A DNA stretch of 10,337 nt from Fibrobacterota bacterium (GTDB lineage Bacteria; Fibrobacterota; Chitinivibrionia; Chitinivibrionales; JANQEN01): contig JAUXBV010000060.1 in assembly GCA_030619215.1 (NCBI GenBank), forward strand, positions 1 to 10,337, given 5' to 3'. Positions 1-7,829 of the stretch are shown in pieces. The first letter of the stretch is position 1; every line of letters begins with the position of its first letter. Under the pieces are notes generated by a model. It was not told the origin of the DNA. It saw only the letters and a list, made by a program, of their open reading frames with translations, and made no database searches. The position numbers and the translations under genes were made by a program.

Positions 1-3000
1 CCGCAGCGGATATTCGAAAATATATGTGCCTTTAGGCATAAAAGAGATAAAGAAGTTGGTAGACGCGTCTTTTGTGCTTTCGTAGTATCCCAATCCGCCC
101 TGGTATTTATAAGTAGAGATGACATTAATAGGTTCAAAGCCTGAGGCGCGCATATCTTTCATGTGCATGTATTCCATATCCCGGTCAACGCGCAGTTCAA
201 TACGCACTATTACCTTATCGCCGATTTTCAGCTTTTTCGATGTGCTGATGGGTTCAATAACAGGGCCGGTAGCGGTGTTTTTCTCAATGAAAAGTTGCTT
301 CTTGAGTTTCAGCGGGGTCTTGTGTACGGTAATTTTGTCAAGCTGCTCGAAGTATTGCCAGTACAGGGCGCCCCAGGAAACACCGTCATCACCTTTCTTT
401 ACGGTAACATTACCCATCTTTGGTTTTATATCGCTGCCTGCCCATGAGGTCTTGAAATATCCGGTGCCTGCTTCAACCTTGACCTCTGGTATCTTTTTAG
501 GATCCACCTTCATATCCCCGACTGATATTTCGATAACCGGCTCTTTCGCAAGCCAGTCCGTACCTCTGAGCAAGAGTGCGTAGCAGGCTTCCGTAGTAGC
601 TTTCGTTGTTTTCCAGTCGTTTGTCTGCTTGTTTTTCAGGAGCCACACCTTTAATGCTTCAACGCTTTTTACATCCTGCGCTACTTCGCTGAACGCTTCT
701 ATCATGAGCGCAATGGTTTCAATGGGCATCTGATACCAGTAGTAGCCTGATTTTATATCGTTCCAGTACATACCCAACTCTTCCGAATAGATAGCATTTT
801 CTTTCAGGGATTTCATTATTCCGGGAGGGGTTTTCTTATCGTTCATCCTGTGCAGGGCGAGTGCTGTCATGCCCTGCATGTACCGGTTGTTCTCGAGCCA
901 GTATTTTTTTGCCTGTCCCTTATAATATTCAAAAGCTTTTTTATTTTTTACCGGGATTGAGATGTCTTTGAGGAAATAGCTCCTTGCATACAAGTATTGT
1001 ATCTGTATACCGCCAATATGCTTTTTATCCATATCGTCGAGATTATTCTTAAGCAGCCGTTCATAATCTTCCCTTATTCTATTATCCAGGTATCTAACTG
1101 CATCTTTAACCATATTCCAGGTCTTCTTATCTTTTCTGATATTCTTTATACCAAGGTGGTCGAGGTGCCCCATACCGGTAACGATATGCTGCGTGATGTA
1201 GCGGCTGTCAGGCATGCCTTTAAACCAGGGCCACCCGCCGTTGGAGGTTTGCAGGTTCTGTAATTTAAAAAGGGCGGACTGTAATTCCCTTGACATTTTA
1301 TTCAGGTCGAAGAGGAGTGCCACGTTTCGTTTTCTCTGCGACTCATTCTTTGCATTGAGTACCCAGGGAGTCTCCTGCAAAAGCAGGCTTTTCAGCTCCT
1401 GGTTCTTTTCAAGGTTGGACAGGAGGGCATCGGGCGTAATGTTTTTCCAGCTGTCAAACACCTGCTTTATTCTGGGGCTTGAGTTTGCAATGTGGGAAGC
1501 GATACTGTTTGCATAGAACCTGCTGAATATCTGCTCAGAGCAGTCATAGGGATATTCCATGAGATAGGGCAGCGCCTGTATTGCATACCATGCTGGGTTG
1601 GACGTGTACTCAAGTGTCAGTTTATGATTCTTTAATGTTTTTGACTTTCCGGAATCTACCAGCTTTTTAAGGGTGTATTTTTTAGTCTGCTTTCCCCGTA
1701 TGGGCATAGGCAAGGTCTCGGTAACCAGCATCCTGTTTGTCAGGACAGGGAGCGTCATCTCCTCGCCGTCTGTAAATTTACCGGCTTTGGCTGCTATTCT
1801 ATAAGTAATTGCCTGTATGCCGTCCGGTATAGTCAGGTTCCAGGATATGGCCGTGCTCTGTTCTTTTTTTACGGCAAAGGATTTTGTAGGTTGGGTATTT
1901 CCGAGAGCTTTGTCAACCGGTTTCATGGTAAGCGCGTCGAATAAGAGAAGCTGTGCATTGCCGGAAAGGTCCTTTTTGGATACATTGGAGACTTTTGCAC
2001 TGAAAGTGATCTTGTCATTCTCCCTGAAGAAACGGGGAGGATTGGGCATGACCATGATATCTTTCTGAGTTATTACCTCTTTCTCAATCTGCCCGATCTT
2101 AAGGTCTTTCGTATGCGCGAGGCCCATGAATCTCCATCTTGTCAATGCTTCGGGCATGGTAAAAGAGATGACGATATCGCCTTCTTTGTTTGTTTTAAGA
2201 TGGGGAAAGAAAAAGGCGGTTTCATTGAAGTTTTTTCTTGCTTTCACTGCAGCGAGCTCTTTTTTGACTTTTTCAGGTTCTTTTGATGGTTCAACTCCTC
2301 CGCCAAAACCTGCGTCTTTTTGTTTTGATTCTTCCTTTATGCTTTGTATCTCTGCCTCTGCTGCTTTAGCTCTACGGCTGGGAGCAGGTGCTGATTTTGA
2401 ATCCGCATCTAGCATATATACAGGGGTCGGAGAGTCTAGGTATCCCATTACTTCCGCATCATTAAAAGATGCTCTATGTTGATACAGGCTATACCCAAAC
2501 AGGTTCAACCTGTCATATTTACGATACGGCCTTGTGTAAATAGTATTCCATTTCTGCTCAAACAGGGAAGACGGTTTCGCAGTAAAACTTTTTCGTGTTT
2601 CCCAGGAGCGCCTGGAGTAATAGACTTTGTAAATATCCAGCAGCCAGTTGTGTGTGGTAAACGCGTCGAGAGAGGCATCATACATTGCGGCGAGCAGTTC
2701 CGCTGCTGCTTTATCTCCCTTTTTCCCCTTTATTTTTATTTTCCACTCCTCTTTTTGCCCGGGAAGCAGCTTGTCCCTGAATGTCTCGAATTCAATATCC
2801 AACTGTTTGTTGGTATAGGGTACGGTTATCAGAGTATCGTGCTTATAGCTTCTGTTTTCTTTTACAAAGGTAAAATGTATTGAAAAATTTCCCCGGTACT
2901 CTTCTATTATGGGTATCTCAAACTTTCTCTGCTTGCTGTTCAGGGAGAGCCATTTTTTCTGAATTATTGTACCCTTGTTCTCTATTTCGTAAAGAGCCGA

Positions 3001-6000
3001 TACATCTTTTGCCTTTGATCCCAGAAGAACGGTTATTTTTTCTCCAACATCTCCCTCATTTTTTAAAACGGTAAACCAGTTAAATGCGTGTACCGGTACA
3101 TTTTTCTCAGTTGTTGAATAGACGGTGATATACTTGATATCCTTTACCTCTTCACCGTGCTTGTCTTTTGATTTTGCTTCAAGCACATACTGTCCGGGCT
3201 CCCATTTGTTCAGTTTGGTTATCTTTAACAGGGAATCTTTCTGGGTATTGAATGAAGTTTCAAATACCTTTTCCCCTTTGTCCCATTTGGTTACATTATC
3301 TTCATCCCTGTATGGGTCTAAAGGGAACGTTTCCCTGAATTCTTTTTCAGGAATAAGGTGTAGATCGGGTTGTGACCATAGTCTTTTTCTCAGCAGCCTT
3401 TCCGGATGTTTAAGCTTATGTATTGTAATATTTCCCTTTGCATACTGATACTTGCCAGCAAGGTTCGTTGTGTTTATAAGGAATTTATCTTTTGTAGCTT
3501 TATCTAATTGTAAAGGAATATTGATTGCAAGATTGAGCGCAGTATAGCCGACGATGACATTCTGCTCTGCAGAGTGGGTTTCTCCATTTATATCCGTAAC
3601 ATCAACATATATGGTATAATTGAATTTCGGCTCCGCTTTTTTGGATATGCTTTTATCAGGTATGGCTTTGAATTTTACAGTGAACTTTCCCTTTTCATCG
3701 GTTTTGCCTGTCCCGTTTGTAATTTCCATCTCCGGCTTTGTCGGAAAGTACCACGGGCACCAGAACCACCATCGCGGGAAGATTGCCCGGCGTACAACCC
3801 GGTATTTTAGCTGGGCATTATCGATATTTGACCCTGCGTATGCTTTGGCTGTACCGGTAACAGTGATAAGATCGTTCAGGCGAAATTCCCCCTTTATCGT
3901 GTCAATCTTCACTTCGAATTTGGGCCTTTTGTATTCTTCCACGAGAAAGGAGTGCCAGCCGCTCTTGCTGGTGATTGTCATACGGCCGTTCAATACGCCG
4001 GTTGGGGCGGTGAAAGTGCCGCTGAATGTACCGTAATCATTGGAGACCAGTGAAACTTCTTCAATTTTCCGGTGATTGACGTCCTTGAAAGTAATCGTGG
4101 TTTTGTACCCCGGCTTGATCTCCGTTTTATCCTTAAATGTTTCAAGTATGATACCTTTGAAGTAGACAGTCTGCCCCGGCCGGTAGATCGACCTGTCGGC
4201 AAAGAAGACGGTCTTTACTCTCTTTTTTTCATCAGGGCGGTGGGAGTAGCTGTAAGAGCGCTCGGTATGCAGAAAGTCTTCCTTATAAGTAAGTTCAATA
4301 AAATAGTCACGTCCCCCTTTTGTGTAGGAGAATTTAAAATAACCGTTTTTGTCGGTTTTGTACTTGTTCCCTTTGTTGAATTGATGTTCGCGCATTTTAT
4401 AGTTGTATTTTTGATAGATCACCTGTGCGCTTACATTTTTCAAAGGCGTTCCTGTTGTCCTGTCAAGTATATAGTATTCTGCCTCAGATTTTTCATTTGT
4501 GCGGTTGATATAGCTGATATTTGATACCCAGCACTGTGTATAGGCAACAGCCTCTTTATCATAACCAAAGTCTTTACTGCTGCCGATTAATATGACATAA
4601 AAGCCATATGGTAAGCCCGGTATTTTTACTTCAGCTTCGTGCTGTTGAAAATCTCCGTCGTTCTTTAGGGCAATGCTCCATTCCTTTATTTTCTTTTTGC
4701 GCAAATACTCCTTGATAAGCTTTTCGCGCGAAAGCTTTCTTGCGTTTTTATTAAGCCATTGAGGACTGATTTTAACGATACGTACATACACTTCAGGAAG
4801 GTTTTTGTACGTGAGAAGAGCTGCGAACGGCTTATTGGGTATGTTCGCATTCTGAGCTTTAAACTGTAAGTTTTTCCGTTCAATGAGTGATATTAAATGT
4901 TTACAGCGCCGGGTGCCGTAGTTTTCCTTCTCAGCCTTTTTGACTGTCTTGGTGCAGAGGTTATATGCCTTTTTCAGCATCCATTTATTTGTATCGGATA
5001 CAAGCGGTTGATATGCCTGCCCTTTACCGTAATAGACCATTGCAATTTCACAGGCTATTTCAGAACTGGAAGGATGTGATTTAAATTTCTTTTCGAGTTT
5101 CAATAATTCATTGAGATACAGGCTGTCCGTATTATCGAGTACGGATTTGGACTTTACAAATTTCAGTCGTTTTAAATCCACATCAATAAGCGCTGCAGGG
5201 TCTTTGTCGCTTTTGTGGAATTTAATCAGGTCCTGGAGAATTACCAGTGCATAGAGCTTTAGTGAGAGGGTGTCTTTTGAGCTGATCTTGATTTTTGCAA
5301 AGGTGTTATACGAAGACAGGTATTCCTTTTTGTCTATTTCAAATTTATATGCCGGCCTGATGATGTCAGGTTCTTCACTCATGAAAAAGTCTGCTGCCCG
5401 GTGAGCCAGGAAATCGAATAACCAGGGCCGGAATTTCCTGAGGCCTTCATCTTTTGCATCTATTATCTCATCATAAATATTAACCGGAGTTCTTTTTAAT
5501 TTATCTTGATTCTTCAGTGAAAGGCGGTAATTCCGTATGGTCTGCTCAACAATCTTCCGCAGATCCCATGTTCTGATATCGTCAGGCTGAAAGCCGGCCG
5601 TTCGGGTGCGGTCGCTGAATTTCCACCGGTTATCCGTATAATACTGCCAGTAGATGCTTGCCAGCAGTGAATGCAGGAGAGGTTTTATCGGATATTTTGC
5701 AGTTTTGATCTCTTCCGAGACTTTATGTATTGCCTTTATATATGCTTCTTCTTCAATGTAGGATTCATACTTCAATTTGTACAGCATTGCCTTTATAAAT
5801 TGCGGGGCGTTTTCCTCCTTTTTTGCTTTTTTATAAATGCCATTGACAACTTCAAGCACTGATCTTGTCAAACCTTTTTTTGAAAGGGAATCAGCACTTT
5901 TCCATAAAGAAGTATATTTGCTGCTGTTATAGTTAAAATTTAGGACTTCCTTGCTTTTAGCTTTAGCACTCTGTTTTTGGGAATAGATAATAGCTACTAA

Positions 6001-6051
6001 TAAGGTTAACACTATTACGAAAGTAAGGGAAATTGGTTTTAGTTTTGCCAT
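1..6051 (-). CDS. Large secreted alpha-2-macroglobulin family protein, thioester type (C-terminus beyond window)
   Basis: A continuous frame of 2017 codons starts at ATG 6049-6051 (AAGG 8 nt upstream) and runs off the left edge, so the C-terminal end is missing. A2M-family proteins trap proteases: cleavage of a bait region exposes a Cys-Gln thioester that bonds the attacker. The N-terminus has a hydrophobic stretch (about residues 7-23) with no lipobox Cys, suggesting a secretion signal or membrane anchor. A helical region follows. Family landmarks are YRPGQ (623-627, MG2-like), EEYKRPKFEV (705-714), a Trp-rich strand (761-767), MYDASLDAF (1123-1131, bait-region domain), RKNFNETAFF (1272-1281, start of the A2M domain), thioester C1504-S-E-Q1507, and QTSNGGWPWF (1601-1610) in the helical thioester domain. 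The last visible part resembles the C-terminal receptor-type domain and ends in FEYPLR, so probably only a few tens of residues are missing. A charged Lys/Arg/Ala/Pro linker (1217-1271) precedes the A2M domain. No pbpC is visible beside it. The family call is firm; the protease-trap role is inferred. Confidence 0.93.
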   Translation of the reverse strand, partial: MAKLKPISLTFVIVLTLLVAIIYSQKQSAKAKSKEVLNFNYNSSKYTSLWKSADSLSKKGLTRSVLEVVNGIYKKAKKEENAPQFIKAMLYKLKYESYIEEEAYIKAIHKVSEEIKTAKYPIKPLLHSLLASIYWQYYTDNRWKFSDRTRTAGFQPDDIRTWDLRKIVEQTIRNYRLSLKNQDKLKRTPVNIYDEIIDAKDEGLRKFRPWLFDFLAHRAADFFMSEEPDIIRPAYKFEIDKKEYLSSYNTFAKIKISSKDTLSLKLYALVILQDLIKFHKSDKDPAALIDVDLKRLKFVKSKSVLDNTDSLYLNELLKLEKKFKSHPSSSEIACEIAMVYYGKGQAYQPLVSDTNKWMLKKAYNLCTKTVKKAEKENYGTRRCKHLISLIERKNLQFKAQNANIPNKPFAALLTYKNLPEVYVRIVKISPQWLNKNARKLSREKLIKEYLRKKKIKEWSIALKNDGDFQQHEAEVKIPGLPYGFYVILIGSSKDFGYDKEAVAYTQCWVSNISYINRTNEKSEAEYYILDRTTGTPLKNVSAQVIYQKYNYKMREHQFNKGNKYKTDKNGYFKFSYTKGGRDYFIELTYKEDFLHTERSYSYSHRPDEKKRVKTVFFADRSIYRPGQTVYFKGIILETFKDKTEIKPGYKTTITFKDVNHRKIEEVSLVSNDYGTFSGTFTAPTGVLNGRMTITSKSGWHSFLVEEYKRPKFEVKIDTIKGEFRLNDLITVTGTAKAYAGSNIDNAQLKYRVVRRAIFPRWWFWCPWYFPTKPEMEITNGTGKTDEKGKFTVKFKAIPDKSISKKAEPKFNYTIYVDVTDINGETHSAEQNVIVGYTALNLAINIPLQLDKATKDKFLINTTNLAGKYQYAKGNITIHKLKHPERLLRKRLWSQPDLHLIPEKEFRETFPLDPYRDEDNVTKWDKGEKVFETSFNTQKDSLLKITKLNKWEPGQYVLEAKSKDKHGEEVKDIKYITVYSTTEKNVPVHAFNWFTVLKNEGDVGEKITVLLGSKAKDVSALYEIENKGTIIQKKWLSLNSKQRKFEIPIIEEYRGNFSIHFTFVKENRSYKHDTLITVPYTNKQLDIEFETFRDKLLPGQKEEWKIKIKGKKGDKAAAELLAAMYDASLDAFTTHNWLLDIYKVYYSRRSWETRKSFTAKPSSLFEQKWNTIYTRPYRKYDRLNLFGYSLYQHRASFNDAEVMGYLDSPTPVYMLDADSKSAPAPSRRAKAAEAEIQSIKEESKQKDAGFGGGVEPSKEPEKVKKELAAVKARKNFNETAFFFPHLKTNKEGDIVISFTMPEALTRWRFMGLAHTKDLKIGQIEKEVITQKDIMVMPNPPRFFRENDKITFSAKVSNVSKKDLSGNAQLLLFDALTMKPVDKALGNTQPTKSFAVKKEQSTAISWNLTIPDGIQAITYRIAAKAGKFTDGEEMTLPVLTNRMLVTETLPMPIRGKQTKKYTLKKLVDSGKSKTLKNHKLTLEYTSNPAWYAIQALPYLMEYPYDCSEQIFSRFYANSIASHIANSSPRIKQVFDSWKNITPDALLSNLEKNQELKSLLLQETPWVLNAKNESQRKRNVALLFDLNKMSRELQSALFKLQNLQTSNGGWPWFKGMPDSRYITQHIVTGMGHLDHLGIKNIRKDKKTWNMVKDAVRYLDNRIREDYERLLKNNLDDMDKKHIGGIQIQYLYARSYFLKDISIPVKNKKAFEYYKGQAKKYWLENNRYMQGMTALALHRMNDKKTPPGIMKSLKENAIYSEELGMYWNDIKSGYYWYQMPIETIALMIEAFSEVAQDVKSVEALKVWLLKNKQTNDWKTTKATTEACYALLLRGTDWLAKEPVIEISVGDMKVDPKKIPEVKVEAGTGYFKTSWAGSDIKPKMGNVTVKKGDDGVSWGALYWQYFEQLDKITVHKTPLKLKKQLFIEKNTATGPVIEPISTSKKLKIGDKVIVRIELRVDRDMEYMHMKDMRASGFEPINVISTYKYQGGLGYYESTKDASTNFFISFMPKGTYIFEYPLR

Positions 6052-6103
6052 AATAAAGTCCTTGATTTTTTTAGTGGAGGATTCATTTCTTTTTTTATAC
6101 AAC

Positions 6104-6132
6104 ATTATTCAATTATATAAGACGTTTTGCAA
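6104..6132 (-). promoter_or_regulatory. Possible sigma70-like promoter for the A2M gene
   Basis: Read on the minus strand, TTGCAA (6127-6132) and AATAAT (6104-6109) are separated by exactly 17 bases, and the -10 box lies 52 bases before the A2M start codon. The -35 matches the consensus at 4 of 6 positions and the -10 at 5 of 6. The 151-base gap after rmuC is very AT-rich, so chance matches are likely. If real, the A2M gene can be transcribed independently of rmuC. Confidence 0.3.
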
Positions 6133-6202
6133 GAGGATTTTGTTCCAAAAAATTGATTTTTTATTAAATATCAGCAGATATGACAAAATAGCATATATTG
6201 CT

Positions 6203-7456
6203 TTAAGATTCAGCTTCTTCATCGATAATGCCGGACGGTGTTTCTTGATCCAGTTCAAGCAGCTTCTCCGATTCGGTGTCAGGCAACTGTTCAACGTCAC
6301 GAAGTTTTCGCTCCATTTGCCTTGTTCGAACTTCTGTCTGGTCAAGGGTGTTTGTTGCGGTGCTGAGCTGTTTTTTAACCTTTGCCAGGACGTCGCCGAA
6401 TTTACCGAATTCCGTTCTCACAGCGCCCAGGATTTTCCAGATCTCCGCAGAGCGTTTCTCTACTGCCAGTGTCCGGAATCCGATTTGCAGGCTGTTTAGC
6501 AGGGCAGCGCATGTTGTAGGGCCAGTCACAATAACCCGGTATTGCCTCTGAATGTATTCAGCCACTCCGGGCCGGCGCAGGAACTCGGCAAAGAGGCTTT
6601 CCGTAGGCAGGAACATTATGGCAAAATCAGTGGTTATGGGCGGATTGATGTATTTGTCCCTTATATCCCTTGCCTCTGCTTTTATACGGATTTCCAGAGC
6701 CTTGGAATGCTCTTCAACCTGTTCCCGGTTGGCCTGCTCCTGCGCTTCCAGAAGCTTCTGGTAGTCTTCCTGCGGAAACTTGGAATCGATTGCTAAATAT
6801 ACGGGTTCTTCTATTTCTTTATCCTTGCCGGGGAGCTTGATTGCGTATTCCACCCGTTCAGAGCCTCCCTTTTTGGTGGCTACATTTTTTTCATACTGCT
6901 CGGGAGATAGGAATTGCTCCAGAATATTACCTAACTGCGCTTCACCCCAGGTGCCCCGTACCTTAACATTGGTGAGTACCTTTTTCAAATCGCCGACGCC
7001 AATAGCGAGATTCTGCATTTCACCCAGGCCTTTGTGAACCAACTCCAGCCGCTCGGAAACCAGCTTGAATGACTCACCCAGCCGTTTTTCGAGCGTGCTC
7101 TGCAGCTTTTCATCAACAGTCTGCCGCATCTGGTCAAGCTTTTTTTCGTTGCTCTCCCGAATGTTTTTTAGCTGTGTTTCGATTGTGCTGCGCACTCGTT
7201 CAAGGTTTTCCGTCTGTGCCTTTCCTATTTCACTGATTGTTTTTGTAAGGGTTTCTATTGCAGTCCTCTGGCCGGTGGAGACCTCCTCGCGCAGCTCGCG
7301 GGAAGCCTTTGCAGATTCTTCTCTTGCAATACGGAACTCATCACGGGTTGCCTTTTCAATGAGCTTGCTCTGGTCCGTTGGCTTTTTTGTAAAGAGGAAC
7401 AAGGCAATCAGAAGAACAACCAGGACAATCAGGATTATAAGAAGGATAAGATCCAT
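6203..7456 (-). CDS. rmuC: DNA recombination protein RmuC
   Basis: This is a 417-residue RmuC-family protein. In E. coli, RmuC limits recombination at inverted repeats; the family has a restriction-endonuclease-like core, but its biochemical activity is not well defined. Residues 3-22 form one hydrophobic membrane segment. Residues 30-145 are a long, charged coiled coil. The conserved core runs from about 155 to 385 and includes RGTWGE (168-172 region), the DSKFP motif (224-228, a PD-(D/E)XK-like signature), the FLPTES block (282-287) and the VTGPTT block (310-315). The tail after about 392 is acidic and variable. The length is slightly below the 475 residues of the E. coli protein. ATG 7454-7456 is chosen because it places the membrane segment at the N-terminus; AAGG lies 9 nt upstream. 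It is co-oriented with the A2M gene, with 151 bases between them, and divergent from ogt. Confidence 0.95.
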   Translation of the reverse strand: MDLILLIILIVLVVLLIALFLFTKKPTDQSKLIEKATRDEFRIAREESAKASRELREEVSTGQRTAIETLTKTISEIGKAQTENLERVRSTIETQLKNIRESNEKKLDQMRQTVDEKLQSTLEKRLGESFKLVSERLELVHKGLGEMQNLAIGVGDLKKVLTNVKVRGTWGEAQLGNILEQFLSPEQYEKNVATKKGGSERVEYAIKLPGKDKEIEEPVYLAIDSKFPQEDYQKLLEAQEQANREQVEEHSKALEIRIKAEARDIRDKYINPPITTDFAIMFLPTESLFAEFLRRPGVAEYIQRQYRVIVTGPTTCAALLNSLQIGFRTLAVEKRSAEIWKILGAVRTEFGKFGDVLAKVKKQLSTATNTLDQTEVRTRQMERKLRDVEQLPDTESEKLLELDQETPSGIIDEEAES

Positions 7457-7510
7457 ACCACTATACCTTTAGTATTATTAAGTATTTCTTTCAGTCCCGT
7501 ATTAGTTAAT

Positions 7511-7530
7511 ATTAATATATACATATTAAT
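7511..7530. repeat. AT-rich 8-bp inverted repeat upstream of rmuC
   Basis: ATTAATAT (7511-7518) and ATATTAAT (7523-7530) are perfect inverted copies around the 4-base loop ATAC. The repeat sits 55-74 bases upstream of the rmuC start, where a regulator or nucleoid protein could bind. It is pure A/T apart from one C in the loop, so it may be chance in AT-rich DNA. Confidence 0.35.
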
Positions 7531-7568
7531 AATTGTTTTGCACATTACAGATAAAATATTTGTTTTAT

Positions 7569-7647
7569 GAGGTAATTGCAAAAGTCACCGAAATGGCAGA
7601 GTCCCCTTTGGGGGGAATCCAGCGACTTATACTTTTGCAATTACCTC
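7569..7647. mobile_element. MITE-like palindromic element with perfect 17-bp terminal inverted repeats
   Basis: GAGGTAATTGCAAAAGT (7569-7585) is repeated perfectly as its reverse complement at 7631-7647. The 45-base centre contains a second nested hairpin, TCCCC (7602-7606) against GGGGA (7612-7616). Its right side, GGGAATCCAGCGACTT, resembles the GGGAATCCAG arm of REP-like palindromes widespread in bacterial genomes. The tetranucleotide TTAT flanks the element directly on both sides (7565-7568 and 7648-7651), consistent with a 4-bp target duplication. There is no transposase and no coding potential. The structure is certain; mobility is inferred. An alternative is a structured RNA or a bidirectional terminator, but neither flanking gene points into it. 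Confidence 0.6.
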
Positions 7648-7657
7648 TTATAAAAGA

Positions 7658-7672
7658 CAATTATGATAATTG
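7658..7672. promoter_or_regulatory. 15-bp palindrome, candidate operator (7-1-7 architecture)
   Basis: CAATTATGATAATTG is a perfect palindrome with 7-base arms around a central G. The 7-1-7 layout and the GATAAT core recall Fur/PerR-family boxes, although agreement with the classical Fur consensus is only partial. It lies 55 bases upstream of the ogt -35 box and just outside the MITE-like element. A repressor site for ogt or a divergent regulator site is possible; no regulator gene is in the window. Confidence 0.3.
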
Positions 7673-7726
7673 CCAAATAATCCGTTTATCTTTTTTCCAT
7701 ATAAATCCCGTTACATAGATTCTTTA

Positions 7727-7755
7727 TTGAAAGAGGTACTTTTTCATAATATAAG
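7727..7755 (+). promoter_or_regulatory. Sigma70-type promoter for ogt
   Basis: TTGAAA (7727-7732) and TATAAG (7750-7755) each match the consensus at 5 of 6 positions and are spaced by exactly 17 bases. Transcription would begin near 7762, giving a leader of about 68 nt before the GTG start of ogt. This is the best promoter match in the window and is correctly oriented. Confidence 0.6.
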
Positions 7756-7775
7756 TATCTGATAAGGAGTTACAA

Positions 7776-7804
7776 GAAATATTTTCTATTATAAATAATA
7801 TTTC
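7776..7804 (+). repeat. A/T stem-loop in the ogt leader
   Basis: GAAATATT (7776-7783) and AATATTTC (7797-7804) form a perfect 8-bp stem with a 13-nt loop, between the ogt promoter and its ribosome binding site. It is a weak hairpin. It could tune mRNA stability or be a by-product of AT richness. Confidence 0.3.
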
Positions 7805-7829
7805 AAGAAGTTTAACAGAAGGGAAATCT

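Larger units (their letters stand above)
7457..7829. other. Divergent intergenic region between rmuC and ogt
   Basis: This 373-base stretch has no credible gene. It separates the minus-strand rmuC start from the plus-strand ogt start. From left to right it holds an AT-only inverted repeat (7511-7530), a MITE-like element with 17-bp inverted repeats (7569-7647), a 15-bp operator-like palindrome (7658-7672), a good promoter for ogt (7727-7755) and a small A/T hairpin in the ogt leader (7776-7804). No convincing promoter for rmuC was found. A 61-codon plus-strand frame across 7533-7718 is made largely of the inverted repeat and is not a gene. Confidence 0.8.

Noticed and set aside
119..5862. Many plus-strand open frames of 60-154 codons opposite the A2M gene
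   Set aside because: They overlap a 2017-codon minus-strand frame with family motifs along its whole length. Their products are Phe/Ser/Cys-rich, as expected for antisense translations, and they match no family I recognise.
6147..6162. A6-TTGA-T6 inverted repeat between rmuC and the A2M gene as an intrinsic terminator
   Set aside because: The stem is all A/T and has low stability, and in this AT-rich spacer the match is expected by chance.
6276..7472. Plus-strand frames opposite rmuC
   Set aside because: rmuC has the full set of family motifs on the minus strand, and these frames are its antisense shadows.
7533..7718. 61-codon plus-strand frame between rmuC and ogt
   Set aside because: It is built largely from the 17-bp inverted repeats and the inner hairpin of the MITE-like element, has no ribosome binding site and resembles no protein.
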